Positions 52,225-62,006 of a stretch of DNA of 64,000 bases are shown here, one piece after another (the first letter of the stretch is position 1; each line of letters opens with the position of its first letter). The position numbers and the translations under genes are program-made. The notes below the pieces were generated by a model. That model saw nothing but the letters and a program-made list of their open reading frames with translations, did no database searches and was not told the DNA's origin. The stretch comes from Syntrophorhabdaceae bacterium (lineage in GTDB: Bacteria; Desulfobacterota; Syntrophorhabdia; Syntrophorhabdales; Syntrophorhabdaceae): the NCBI GenBank assembly GCA_036504895.1, contig DASXUJ010000011.1, positions 25,558 through 89,557 on the forward strand, read 5' to 3'.

Positions 52225-55200
52225 ATGTACAGGCCACGAGCCATGATACTTGCAGGTTTGATACTCACTATGGTCATGCTCCTATGGGGTGCAAATACGC
52301 TCCATGCGGGGCCGGGAGGAGGAACATATTACGCGAATAGCCCTGCCGGGGGTGCTTCAGGCACCGCGCTCAGGAAATTCGTCGATTCACTGCCCGGTTT
52401 GGGGGCATCGAGCGCGAACAATCTGGGTCAATATCTTCCGGTAGCAGTAGCGGATACCATTACCTATCCGGGATCGGATTATTATGAAATCGCAATCAGA
52501 GAATACGCCGAAAGAATGCACTCGGACCTCCCAAAGGCCACGAGACTTCGGGGATACGTGCAGACAAATAACGGTACAGACGCGGCAGGTCAAAATACTG
52601 TTGCCCCTGCAGGGATTCATTATTTAGGGCCCATAATCGTCGCCCAGCGCGACAGGCCGGTACGAATCAAGTTCACGAACGATTTACCCACAGGCACGGC
52701 AGGCAATCTTTTTATCCCGGTCGATACGACACTCATGGGTGCAGGCACCGGCCCTCTTGCCCAGACCTGCGACCCCATCACCCACGTGTGCGTGACCGGG
52801 CCCAACCCTAACGACCTTTACACGGAAAACAGGTCCGCCATCCATCTCCACGGAGGGAATACCCCGTGGATAAGCGACGGCACGCCTCACCAGTGGATCA
52901 CACCCGCCGGGGAAACGACCATCTACCCCAAAGGCGTGAGCGTGGTAAACGTACCCGATATGCAGGACCCGGGCAACGGATCGACAACCGTTTATTACAC
53001 AAATCAGCAAAGCTCGAGGCTTATGTTCTACCATGACCACGCCTTGGGCATCACACGCCTTAATGTGTATGCGGGTATCGCTGCGGGATACTTGATCCAG
53101 GATGACGTGGAGAAGCAGCTCGTGAACTCCGGCGCTATCCCTTCCGTACAAGTTCCCCTTATAATTCAGGATAAAACCTTTGTTCCCCAAAACATCGCGG
53201 TGCAGGACTCAAAGTGGGATACCGCCAAATGGGGCACTTACGGAGACCTCTGGTTCCCTCACGTGTATGAGACGAACCAGGATCCCAGTTCCCCAGACGG
53301 GGCGAACCCCTTCGGAAGATGGGACTACGGCCCCTGGTTCTGGCCGCCTATGAACCCCGCGACGCTGAAAGGCGCTCTCCCGGAGGTTTCCACCACACCC
53401 GAGGCCTTTATGGATACCATGTTGGTAAACGGTACCGCATACCCCTATATGAACGTGGAAAAAAGAAGGTACCGGTTCAGGGTTCTCAACGCCTCTAACG
53501 ACCGGTTCTTAAATCTCCAGCTCTATTATGCTGATGCGAGCGGCAAAGAAGTCGCCATGGTCCCCGCTCTTCCGACTTCGTACTTCCCTGCCAGATGGCC
53601 CACGGACAGCCGCGTTGGAGGCGTACCGAATCCCAGGAAAATAGGTCCCACCATGATTCAGATCGGGACGGAGGGAGGATTCCTGCCCGCGCCGGTAGAG
53701 CTTTTGAACACGCCGGTAGGATACAATTATAATCGCCGGGACATCACGGTCCTCAATATTTCGGATCACACCCTTTATATGGGACCAGCAGAGCGGGCCG
53801 ACATAATAGTCGATTTCTCCAAGGTTCCGGCTGGCTCTAAAATCATACTGTATAACGATGCCCCCGCACCCGTACCCGCTTTTGATCCCCGACTCGACTA
53901 TTATACCGGTAATCAGGATCAAAGCGCATCAGGCGGCTGGATACCGACAGTCAAGGGATATGGTCCGAACACGAGGACCGTCATGCAGTTCAGAGTGGTG
54001 GGTAACTCAGGCACCCTCCCGCCGGAAACCGACACCTATGCTACCACCCTGGCGAAATTGAACGACCCGGCAACAGGTCTGCCTCATGCTTTTGCCAAAT
54101 CTCAGCCTACGCCCATCGTACCTCAAACCGCCTACGGATCGCCTACCGATACGTATGCTGAAATCTTCTCCAATTCTCTCACCTTTACACCCATCGGGGG
54201 AAATGCTCCAGTTACCCGCGCCCTCGAGCCGAAGGCCATACATGAGCTATTCGAGCCGAATTATGGCCGGATGAATGCAGTGCTGGGAGTGGAATTGCCC
54301 TTTACCAACTTCCTCACCCAGACCACGATTCCTTATTTCTATGTCGATCCCACTACGGAGGTGGTCACCGAACACGAGCCTCAGCTGTGGAAGATCACCC
54401 ACAACGGCGTCGACACCCATGCGATTCACTTCCATCTCGTCAACGTGCAGCTGATTAACCGTATAGGTTGGGACGGAGCAAAGAAGCCGCCCGATGCCAA
54501 TGAGGTGGGCTGGAAAGAGACGGTAAAAATGAACCCTCTCGAAGACGTGGTAGTGGCGATGAAGCCTAAGAAACAGATATTACCTTTCGCAATGCCTACC
54601 AGTTCACGGCCTCTGGCGCCGTCAAATCCGCTCCATACCACGATGGACTTTACCGGAGTGGACCCAAATAACCAGCCCATCACTGTTTCGAATGAGGTCA
54701 CCGACTTCGGCTGGGAATATGTCTGGCACTGTCATCTCCTCGGACATGAAGAGAATGATATGATGCGACCCCTTATCATGCAGGCCGGAGCCGACCTTCC
54801 GCTCGAGCCTTTAAGGCTTTCAGCGGCAGTGGCCGTGCCGACCGGCACACAGGTTGACCTCGCCTGGAGCGCCTCTACGCCCAACGCCACAGGTTATACA
54901 GTTCAGCGGGCCACTGGGGCGGCAGGCATCACCACCGCGTTCAGCGACATCGGCGCGGTTGCCGCGGGCATCACAAGCTATAGCGATGCTACCACGGCCC
55001 TCGGCACTACCTATACTTATCGCGTGGTCGCTACCAACGGGACCGGAAGCTCGGATCCTTCGAATTGGGTATCGATCACTACTGCGGCCCCCGGCGCTCC
55101 CTGGAACCTCTTCGCCACCACTCCGCCAAGAGGTCAGACTCAGGTTGTTTCGCTGAGTTGGAATGAGGCCTCGAACAATGAAGGATGGTTCACCCTTCAG

Positions 55201-55377
55201 AGGGCGACGAACGCAGCCTTTACGAGGGGCCTCACTTCATTCACCCTGGGCGCAAATACCAGTTCATTCGCCGACACGACAGTGGCAGGCAGAACCACCT
55301 ACTATTATCGGGTTCTCGCCACAAATACGGTCGGAAGCTCCGCTTATTCAAAGACAAAATCGATCGCGACAAAGTGA
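52225..55377 (+). CDS. Multicopper oxidase with C-terminal fibronectin type III-like domains
   Basis: A secreted protein of 1050 residues with a signal peptide (about 8-28). The copper ligands are visible in order: H-L-H-G-G near 206, Y-H-D-H near 269, H-F-H-L near 732 and the T1 motif W-H-C-H-L-L-G-H near 833 with its axial Met in the E-E-N-D-M-M stretch. Two fibronectin-like domains (about 856-950 and 955-1049) end the chain. The large size and added domains resemble metal (Mn or Fe) oxidases of metal-respiring bacteria rather than CueO, but the substrate is inferred. GAGGAGGAGG precedes the ATG. Confidence 0.9.
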   Translation: MYRPRAMILAGLILTMVMLLWGANTLHAGPGGGTYYANSPAGGASGTALRKFVDSLPGLGASSANNLGQYLPVAVADTITYPGSDYYEIAIREYAERMHSDLPKATRLRGYVQTNNGTDAAGQNTVAPAGIHYLGPIIVAQRDRPVRIKFTNDLPTGTAGNLFIPVDTTLMGAGTGPLAQTCDPITHVCVTGPNPNDLYTENRSAIHLHGGNTPWISDGTPHQWITPAGETTIYPKGVSVVNVPDMQDPGNGSTTVYYTNQQSSRLMFYHDHALGITRLNVYAGIAAGYLIQDDVEKQLVNSGAIPSVQVPLIIQDKTFVPQNIAVQDSKWDTAKWGTYGDLWFPHVYETNQDPSSPDGANPFGRWDYGPWFWPPMNPATLKGALPEVSTTPEAFMDTMLVNGTAYPYMNVEKRRYRFRVLNASNDRFLNLQLYYADASGKEVAMVPALPTSYFPARWPTDSRVGGVPNPRKIGPTMIQIGTEGGFLPAPVELLNTPVGYNYNRRDITVLNISDHTLYMGPAERADIIVDFSKVPAGSKIILYNDAPAPVPAFDPRLDYYTGNQDQSASGGWIPTVKGYGPNTRTVMQFRVVGNSGTLPPETDTYATTLAKLNDPATGLPHAFAKSQPTPIVPQTAYGSPTDTYAEIFSNSLTFTPIGGNAPVTRALEPKAIHELFEPNYGRMNAVLGVELPFTNFLTQTTIPYFYVDPTTEVVTEHEPQLWKITHNGVDTHAIHFHLVNVQLINRIGWDGAKKPPDANEVGWKETVKMNPLEDVVVAMKPKKQILPFAMPTSSRPLAPSNPLHTTMDFTGVDPNNQPITVSNEVTDFGWEYVWHCHLLGHEENDMMRPLIMQAGADLPLEPLRLSAAVAVPTGTQVDLAWSASTPNATGYTVQRATGAAGITTAFSDIGAVAAGITSYSDATTALGTTYTYRVVATNGTGSSDPSNWVSITTAAPGAPWNLFATTPPRGQTQVVSLSWNEASNNEGWFTLQRATNAAFTRGLTSFTLGANTSSFADTTVAGRTTYYYRVLATNTVGSSAYSKTKSIATK

Positions 55378-55397
55378 CCGATAAGTAACCCCGAACG

Positions 55398-55435
55398 CGA
55401 TCGGCCCGGGAAGGATTTCCTTCCCGGGCCGATCG
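55398..55435 (+). terminator. Strong hairpin terminator after the multicopper oxidase
   Basis: An 18-base perfect inverted repeat (arms 55398-55415 and 55418-55435, starting CGATCGGCCCGGG) with a two-base centre begins 20 bases after the stop codon and is followed by TTTAT. It is a very stable hairpin that should end transcription in either direction. Confidence 0.75.
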
Positions 55436-55700
55436 TTTATAACAGATGTGACAGCATGAGACTCGGTCTGTGGAGGGGCGAATGACTCAAGATCAAAAAG
55501 AGGTGAGTAAGACCCTACGAGCACCGGGTATGAAAAGACGACTGGAACCTTGCCCACGACCTGGGGCCGTTACGGCATATTGCGCGGGTATATCTTCTCA
55601 AGCAGAGGATCGTCGGATCAGGCAGAGATCGTCGCATCGGGAGCAGGCCCTGTCCGCAAAGGATCCCTCCCAGCGCGCCGGCACAGTCAGGGACTAAACT

Positions 55701-57872
55701 CTATTTCATATTCTCCGTATCATGATCCCAGAACACTTTCAAATTTCTTCCGATGAAATCAAACAAGGAATTGTAATGCATAATATCCTGTCCTACGTCC
55801 CTCGTCCATGGCGATATCGAATAACCGTAGCTGGTTTTTGAATCCGTGCCGTCAAAGAGTCTCATAGGCAATGAGATTCCGACGCCCTTGTCATGGTAGC
55901 CTCTATTTTCCGGGGCCTGTAAGGAATTTGTGTTCGTAAAACTATACCATCCAAAGATCATCAATCCGTGTATGTTTTTTGTCAACGTGACGACAGTGCC
56001 GTAGTCGCCGGCAAGAAATCTACCTGTTTTAAAGTCAAGCCATATGTTATATTCCGGGACATTGAACCTGGTGTTGAAAAATTGCGTATTATATACTTTA
56101 TCATCGCCCGGTTTCAGCATGAAGATGTTATCCGGATCACGCTTTCTGGTGGCACTGCCCCCCAGACCTATTAACACCCTGCCGCCCCATAATGGCATTG
56201 CGATTTCCCCATCCAACCCTGCATATTCGATCTCGAGGTACCCTGCCGCGAGGCGGCTGTATATCTCATGGCTCGCTTTATACATCTGCTCCACCATAAG
56301 TCTGCCCATATTGAAGTTCTTGGACTTATATTGAAAAATGTCACTTCTTACTGAATCCGCAAGAGGCCGTGTGGTGGCGGAGATATCATTCAAGGGGTAG
56401 CCCTGAACACCTCCCGCCACGGTGAAGCCCTCCCAGGGATGTAGTTCGGCCCAGGCTTCCACGCCAAGCCGGTACATGAAGAATTTTTCGGCGGAGTTTA
56501 TGAGTGTCTCAAAGGAAGGTTTCAAGCCCGCGCCTATCCACCTTCTGTCCTTTATCTTTACATCGGGCCTTTGATTTACCGATGTATTCATCCTGGAAAG
56601 GAAGAAGAATTCGTCCTTGGTCAATTTGTTATTGTAGAGCTCCTCAAGATCGGACCTGAGGCACGTATGCTCTACCATGGGAATGCCATTCTGAGTGAAG
56701 ACCACGTCGATCAGCTGTATTCCCGGTCCGGTCAGGGAATGGGCAATCTTCAGTATCACCTCGAGGGCGCGGGGGGCGTAATAATATTTGACGTTTTCCG
56801 CTTCTATTCTTAAATGACTGCCGTCGACGCTTATTCCTATGTTCTGAAAACCGGATTTGGAAAGGGCGATTTCCAGTCTTTTCTCGAGCGAATATGTGGC
56901 GACTTCGGCTTTCTCTTTATATGGGCGGTCATATATGGGAATAAAGGGTTTTCCCATCTCAAATACGGTCGAAAGGCTGACCCCTATTGTATCGCCTCGC
57001 TGAAATGTGAGTCCTATCTCGCTCCACTTGGTCGGTTTTAATCTCAGGCCGAAATTGAATTTCGAAGCCACGGGGCTTAAAAAATATTTCCTTTGGGCGG
57101 AATCGTGTATCTGCACCTCGTATTTGATCGGGCTATACTCCGCCATCAAAGTGAGCCAGTTTGTAGGTGCAAACTGCACCCCTGCGAATATCTGCGAATC
57201 CTGAAGCCAGCCCATGGTGTTCGACAGGATCTCCACGTCATATTGGTCTACCGAAGGCGGTAATGCCACCTTTCCGAACCTGCCGTTCCCCATTCCAACT
57301 GTGAAGTCGAAAGGATAAATCTGTTTGCTCGCGACAATATATTGGGACGCGTAATTCCTTGTACCCTGAGGGTCCATGATTCCAAATGCTATGGCCGGCA
57401 GATACTTGCTCTCTTCTATCAACCGGAATTTAAAGTCCATGGACTTATCTTTGACGTTTCCATATCCGGTGAAGGCGGGATTCACATCGGCCGCGCTGAC
57501 CCCGATGATCTCGGTCATCCTCCCGTCAATCTCAAAATTTTTAAAAGGGGTCATGGCAAGATAATAAAACCTGTAGGGGTGGACCTGCCCCACGCCCATT
57601 CTCCAGTTATTCTCCTTCATGAGGCGCGCGGTAGGCAGCTCCATAAGACCCGTACCACCCCAGTTCGCCGGACCTGTAAAAGGCTCATCCGACGCATTCG
57701 CGACACAAAGGCCGAATATCGTCATACCAGGGGAAGAATGAGAGAGTGAAGATTTAAACGTGGAAGGCAGAGGGAAGGAGGTTATTGAAAAAAGAAGTAC
57801 CCCATATGAAGCGAAAGCTATGATGCGAGCCAATGTCGAGCGACATCGGCTCCCGGAAATCCATTTATTCAC
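55701..57872 (-). CDS. YjbH-family exopolysaccharide outer-membrane protein
   Basis: A 723-residue exported protein. After a poor N-terminal signal/anchor region (about 12-57), the N-W-G-G-T-G-L-M-E-L-P-T-A-R motif and the repeating aromatic beta-strand pattern match the YjbH family, outer-membrane beta-barrel lipoproteins or porin-like proteins of YjbEFGH exopolysaccharide systems. It is the last gene of a cluster on this strand with an SLBB export protein, a Wzz-like protein and a secreted unknown. Confidence 0.8.
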   Translation of the reverse strand: MNKWISGSRCRSTLARIIAFASYGVLLFSITSFPLPSTFKSSLSHSSPGMTIFGLCVANASDEPFTGPANWGGTGLMELPTARLMKENNWRMGVGQVHPYRFYYLAMTPFKNFEIDGRMTEIIGVSAADVNPAFTGYGNVKDKSMDFKFRLIEESKYLPAIAFGIMDPQGTRNYASQYIVASKQIYPFDFTVGMGNGRFGKVALPPSVDQYDVEILSNTMGWLQDSQIFAGVQFAPTNWLTLMAEYSPIKYEVQIHDSAQRKYFLSPVASKFNFGLRLKPTKWSEIGLTFQRGDTIGVSLSTVFEMGKPFIPIYDRPYKEKAEVATYSLEKRLEIALSKSGFQNIGISVDGSHLRIEAENVKYYYAPRALEVILKIAHSLTGPGIQLIDVVFTQNGIPMVEHTCLRSDLEELYNNKLTKDEFFFLSRMNTSVNQRPDVKIKDRRWIGAGLKPSFETLINSAEKFFMYRLGVEAWAELHPWEGFTVAGGVQGYPLNDISATTRPLADSVRSDIFQYKSKNFNMGRLMVEQMYKASHEIYSRLAAGYLEIEYAGLDGEIAMPLWGGRVLIGLGGSATRKRDPDNIFMLKPGDDKVYNTQFFNTRFNVPEYNIWLDFKTGRFLAGDYGTVVTLTKNIHGLMIFGWYSFTNTNSLQAPENRGYHDKGVGISLPMRLFDGTDSKTSYGYSISPWTRDVGQDIMHYNSLFDFIGRNLKVFWDHDTENMK

Positions 57873-58190
57873 TCGATGAGCACCGAACCCATGCCCCGAC
57901 GGAATACATGATAAGCGGCCTTATTATTTTCTCCATTTCCGGGAGAATGAGCGTCATGATCCCCTCAATTCTCCCTGCTTCTGTATGTCAGATCCATCAG
58001 GCAGGGCTGAATTTATTATGCATAGGACCACCCCGCAGGACGTGATCAATTTATACCTTACAGTCAAAACCGACCGCCGGAACGGAGACGAAGGCCTCCT
58101 CGGGGGCCGCTTCTCCATTTTCTTGTGCAGGAGACATTTGCGGAAGCCGGCGGTCATATGCTCCCCGGCTTCCCTTCACGCGCCGTCATA
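57873..58190. other. Gap between YjbH-family and SLBB export genes
   Basis: About 318 bases with no gene I can support. Short frames on both strands lack ribosome sites and family features. No terminator with a T-tract is seen, so both genes may belong to one transcript. Confidence 0.5.
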
Positions 58191-61100
58191 CTAATTATTC
58201 TTCATTGTCTTATACAACACCGCTATGGTGGCTGCCGTAAGACCTATGTTTCCGAGAATCTGTGTAATATCCCTGAACTGTCTGAGCCATGCCGTTCTGT
58301 CGAGCTTCTCCGGCACGATAATGGTGTCCCCCGCTTCGATCTCGCTCTTCTTCTCGCCGAAGCCCATGGTCTCCCACCTGTTTCTGTAATGGCTCCAGGT
58401 GATAAAGGAGGTATCCAGTTTCTGGGCCGTGCCATCAACCTTTACCACGAACGTGCTCGATGTATCTGCATAGCGCGAATAGCCCCCTGCCAACTGGACA
58501 TAGTCTTTCCAACGCATGGCGTCGCTATGCACGAAGCTCCCGTTCATCATGACCGCTCCGGCCACGGTGACCACGCTGTTTTTTGTCGGGATGAGAAGGC
58601 TGTCGCCTTCTTCGAGCTCCACGTCATACTCACTTCCCCTGAGGAGCCTTAAATTTGCGAGGTATATGGTCATCCTGCCGGTAGGCTGAACTTTTCTGAG
58701 GGTTTCTATAAATTTCTGTTTCTGCTGCATCTCTATTTCTTTCGCCTTGACCTCCTCGGCACTAAGGGCCCCCACGGAGGAGCCGGCGGAGACCATATCT
58801 TTTTCCATCCTGGAAATCATCTCGTCAAGCGCCTTCTGTTGCATGTCACGTACTCTTTTCCGCGTAAATATGGCGCCCCTCAAATAGGCATCGTCCGCAT
58901 ACCCGCCGGCCCGCTCGATGAGAGAAGAAAGCCTCTCTTTCTTTTTGGTCACATATTTACCGGGGAACAGGACTTCGCCGCTCACCGAGACAAATCTCTC
59001 CTTCCTCCAATCCTGCAGGCGCTTCACATTTATTCTATCATACGGGAGGAGCGCCACATTGGCTGACGGGTCACCTTCGAGGGCTCTTTTCAGATTGATA
59101 TTCTTGTGCTCCAGTCTGACATATTTGTCGTCCTCGATTGACTGCCTGGTAATTTCTATTTCGTCCCTATAGGCGCTTTCAAGCAAATTTCCGGAGGCAA
59201 ATATCAGGTCCTTAACCGTCATGCCTTTTGCGAATGTGTAATTTCCCGGCCTCAATACCTCTCCATCTATGGCGACCGTTTTCTTGTAATTGAATCCTGA
59301 CATATTATGAATAACTATACGGTCGTGGCTCTTAAGAGTGATGTTGTTGCGGTCGTCCCCCTCAAGTGCCTTCTTTATTGAAAATTTCGAACGGGTAACG
59401 ACTCTTGTAGCCGGATCGGTCCTGTAAAGCTCGGCCTCAGCGAGATACGCGTCCTTGGAAGGGCCACCGGCGGCCAGAACCGCATCCCTCACGGTCATAT
59501 TGGGTGTATATATGATTCTCAGGAACTTCCTCTGATCGACTCTCGTGCCGCTTTGACTTCTCATTTCGGCAATCCTGGGGTCGTCGAGGCTCCAAATCCC
59601 CAACCGTCGCAGCTCATCGATGGTCCTCTGGTCGATATCGAATCTGAGAGCTTCTCTTTGTTGTGACTCTCCGCCCGACCCCATGGTGGTGGAGGTGGAT
59701 TTTCTGATCTCGAGAATACGAGGATCGTCAAGACTCAGTATTCCAGCTCTTCGCAGCTCGTCTATGGTTTTATGGTCGATCTCCGACCTGCTCGTCGTGC
59801 TCTGGCTCCTCATCTCGGCAATCCTGGGATCGTCGAGGCTGGTAATCCCGGATCGCCAGAGCTCATCTATAGTTCTTTGATCGATATCCGGTCTCTCGAG
59901 CAGTTTCCTGAACCGGGGCTCCCATAGGCGGATTTCGGTAAGGTCCGTGATACCGAGCCTTCTCAGCTCGTCGATCGTCCTCTGATCGATTTCTCTCGTC
60001 CCGGACCAGATCTGGCTTCTGATCCCCGTCAAGCGTGGATCATCGAGGCTGGTAATGCCCATTCTCCGCAGTTCATCGATCGTTCTCTGGTCGACATCCT
60101 GCTTGTTTTCGCTTATTCTGGTCAGAAGGTCCGTGATTCTCGGATCGTCAAGCCTCGTTATCCCGGCCTTCCGCAGCTCGTCGATGGTCCTTTGGTTCAG
60201 CTCCGCATTACCCAACAACACCCGAGTATCCACGGACCTTCTCTTTTCATTGCGGCTGTCGGATCGTCGTTGTTCATTCTGACCTTCAGCCTGCCCTTCC
60301 ATCCGCGCTTCAGAATATCCTTGCCCTTCCGAACGGTCCATCATCCTGGAAACTGACTTCGACGGCTTCTTCGCTTCTTCCAGTGCGCCTCTTACCTCGC
60401 CTTCGACAATGATATACGGCTTATCCTCAAAAAACCAACGGGAGAAGACAAAGATACTATCCTGCGCTTTAAGCGTTACATTATACTGGGGCGATTCAAA
60501 AAGAGACTTCAGGTTTATCGGGATAACCTGAGATTCAAAAGAAGGCGGCTCCATCCTCTTTATCACCGCATAATTGAGATAGGACTCGGGCAGAAGGTCT
60601 TTTTCGTTCTTGATAACATCTCTCAACGTAAGACCTGCTTTGAATTCGTATTTACCCGGTCTTTTCACATTGCCCTGGAGGAAGACGGCATTCTCGACCC
60701 TCTCGGTTATGTTGAATACCTTGACCAGGTCAAAATCCTGCAGCTGAAATTCCCTGGATTTAGCCAGATCCTTGGCATTTATATCGATGATAAGCTGGTT
60801 TTCATTTTTCGTGATCCTTTCTACCTGGACCTGCTGGGTGTAGGCGATCGGCATTATGCCGCCCGCAAGGTCTAAGAGCGTATGGAGATCGTGCGCCCCC
60901 TTCAGCTCGTAAATCGCCGGCCGCTTCACATTACCCGCAATACCCACCACCGGACCGGCCACGGGCACGAATATTACATCACCGGCCCTTAAATTCAAAT
61001 CCTTCGATTTATCGCCTTTCATCAAAAGGTCGTAGAGATCGAAATGGGCTATTATCTTATCTTTTCTTTTCAGCTGCACGTTCCTCATGCTCCCGATGTC

Positions 61101-61859
61101 CGACGGGCCCCCTGCGATCAAAAGGGCATCGGTTATGGTGGCAAAGGAGCCTATCGTATAGGAACCCGGTCTCTTGAGCTCGCCTAGCACGAATATGGGA
61201 ATGGTCTTGACCGATCCCATGGCGATATCTATATTCCCACCGACGATCTGTTCGCTTAATTTTATGAGATGCTTCGACATCTCTTCGTACGTAAGGCCCG
61301 CTACCTTCACAGGGCCTATCTGGGGGATCGATATGTTGCCGTTCCTGTCGACGGTCAGCATCAGATCGCTGTTTACCCGTCCCCACATGAGGAGCTTTAT
61401 TTCATCACCCGGTCCGACTATATAATCCGAGGGGACCGGAACATCCTGCCGGTCTCTGGCCAGTTTCACCGATGCTTCTTTAAAGAAATCAGATCCGAAT
61501 GTTTTCAGTTTTATGGAAATATCCTGATATTTCCCTAATGCCCTGTGTTTTTCAAGGAATGAGGCTTCTTCTTTTTCAGGGGTAAAAACACTCTCCGGTG
61601 GAGGCGATTCTTTTCTCTCCAGTTCCATCTTTCGGTCGGTCTTCTTTCCCTGCTCCCCCTGACCGTCGCGCCTTTTCTTGAGACCTTCGAAATCGAGCTG
61701 GTTCATCCCCATTCCGGACCTGCCCGCATCCATCATCATCGCCTTCTGCTGCTCCGGGCTTAACCGCTTCAGGTCTTCCGTTACCTGCGCGAAGGCCGAT
61801 CCGCTCATGACAAAAGCCAGCAGCGGCGCTAACACAACGACCAGAGTCCTTTTGATCAC
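58191..61859 (-). CDS. Large polysaccharide export protein (Wza-type, multiple SLBB domains) with six internal repeats
   Basis: A 1222-residue outer-membrane polysaccharide export protein. The GTG start at 61859 follows GGAGGAG, and the chain begins with a signal peptide (cleavage near S-A-F-A-Q). The Poly_export domain (P-S-D-Y-I-V-G-P-G-D-E) leads into a series of about seven SLBB/SLBB-like segments (V-A-G-N-V-K-R-P, L-Q-G-N-V-K-R-P-G and others). Between them, residues about 550-770 hold six copies of a repeat built on D-Q-R-T-I-D-E-L-R-R-x-G-I-x-S-L-D-D-P-R. This region is not part of SLBB proteins I know. It should form the outer-membrane pore with the Wzz-like protein. Confidence 0.85.
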   Translation of the reverse strand: MIKRTLVVVLAPLLAFVMSGSAFAQVTEDLKRLSPEQQKAMMMDAGRSGMGMNQLDFEGLKKRRDGQGEQGKKTDRKMELERKESPPPESVFTPEKEEASFLEKHRALGKYQDISIKLKTFGSDFFKEASVKLARDRQDVPVPSDYIVGPGDEIKLLMWGRVNSDLMLTVDRNGNISIPQIGPVKVAGLTYEEMSKHLIKLSEQIVGGNIDIAMGSVKTIPIFVLGELKRPGSYTIGSFATITDALLIAGGPSDIGSMRNVQLKRKDKIIAHFDLYDLLMKGDKSKDLNLRAGDVIFVPVAGPVVGIAGNVKRPAIYELKGAHDLHTLLDLAGGIMPIAYTQQVQVERITKNENQLIIDINAKDLAKSREFQLQDFDLVKVFNITERVENAVFLQGNVKRPGKYEFKAGLTLRDVIKNEKDLLPESYLNYAVIKRMEPPSFESQVIPINLKSLFESPQYNVTLKAQDSIFVFSRWFFEDKPYIIVEGEVRGALEEAKKPSKSVSRMMDRSEGQGYSEARMEGQAEGQNEQRRSDSRNEKRRSVDTRVLLGNAELNQRTIDELRKAGITRLDDPRITDLLTRISENKQDVDQRTIDELRRMGITSLDDPRLTGIRSQIWSGTREIDQRTIDELRRLGITDLTEIRLWEPRFRKLLERPDIDQRTIDELWRSGITSLDDPRIAEMRSQSTTSRSEIDHKTIDELRRAGILSLDDPRILEIRKSTSTTMGSGGESQQREALRFDIDQRTIDELRRLGIWSLDDPRIAEMRSQSGTRVDQRKFLRIIYTPNMTVRDAVLAAGGPSKDAYLAEAELYRTDPATRVVTRSKFSIKKALEGDDRNNITLKSHDRIVIHNMSGFNYKKTVAIDGEVLRPGNYTFAKGMTVKDLIFASGNLLESAYRDEIEITRQSIEDDKYVRLEHKNINLKRALEGDPSANVALLPYDRINVKRLQDWRKERFVSVSGEVLFPGKYVTKKKERLSSLIERAGGYADDAYLRGAIFTRKRVRDMQQKALDEMISRMEKDMVSAGSSVGALSAEEVKAKEIEMQQKQKFIETLRKVQPTGRMTIYLANLRLLRGSEYDVELEEGDSLLIPTKNSVVTVAGAVMMNGSFVHSDAMRWKDYVQLAGGYSRYADTSSTFVVKVDGTAQKLDTSFITWSHYRNRWETMGFGEKKSEIEAGDTIIVPEKLDRTAWLRQFRDITQILGNIGLTAATIAVLYKTMKNN
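59575..60205 (-). repeat. Six degenerate tandem repeats inside the SLBB export gene
   Basis: Six copies, about 31-50 codons apart, of a unit encoding [IV]-D-Q-R-T-I-D-E-L-R-R-x-G-I-x-S-L-D-D-P-R-[IL]. In the - strand order they read LNQRTIDELRKAG, VDQRTIDELRRMG, IDQRTIDELRRLG, IDQRTIDELWRSG, IDHKTIDELRRAG and IDQRTIDELRRLG. The copies differ at the DNA level, and spacers between them are Ser/Thr/Arg/Gln-rich. Confidence 0.8.
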
Positions 61860-62006
61860 TTTTCTCCTCCAAAAATAGATACAAAATTGCATTGCCCAGC
61901 CCTCTTTCGACTTTATTAGAAGATCCGTGGAAGGTAAATTCATTGAGGCCCCCTTTAAAGATCTTTTACTTTTCCGAAACGGCGGTTCCATCGGTAAAGG
62001 TCTTTT

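Noticed and set aside
55470..55697. 75-codon + strand frame after the multicopper oxidase terminator
   Set aside because: Arg/Pro/Ser-rich composition, no ribosome site and no homology-like pattern; it lies beyond a strong terminator.
57833..58194. Several short frames on both strands between the YjbH-family and SLBB genes
   Set aside because: None has a ribosome site, signal peptide or domain pattern.
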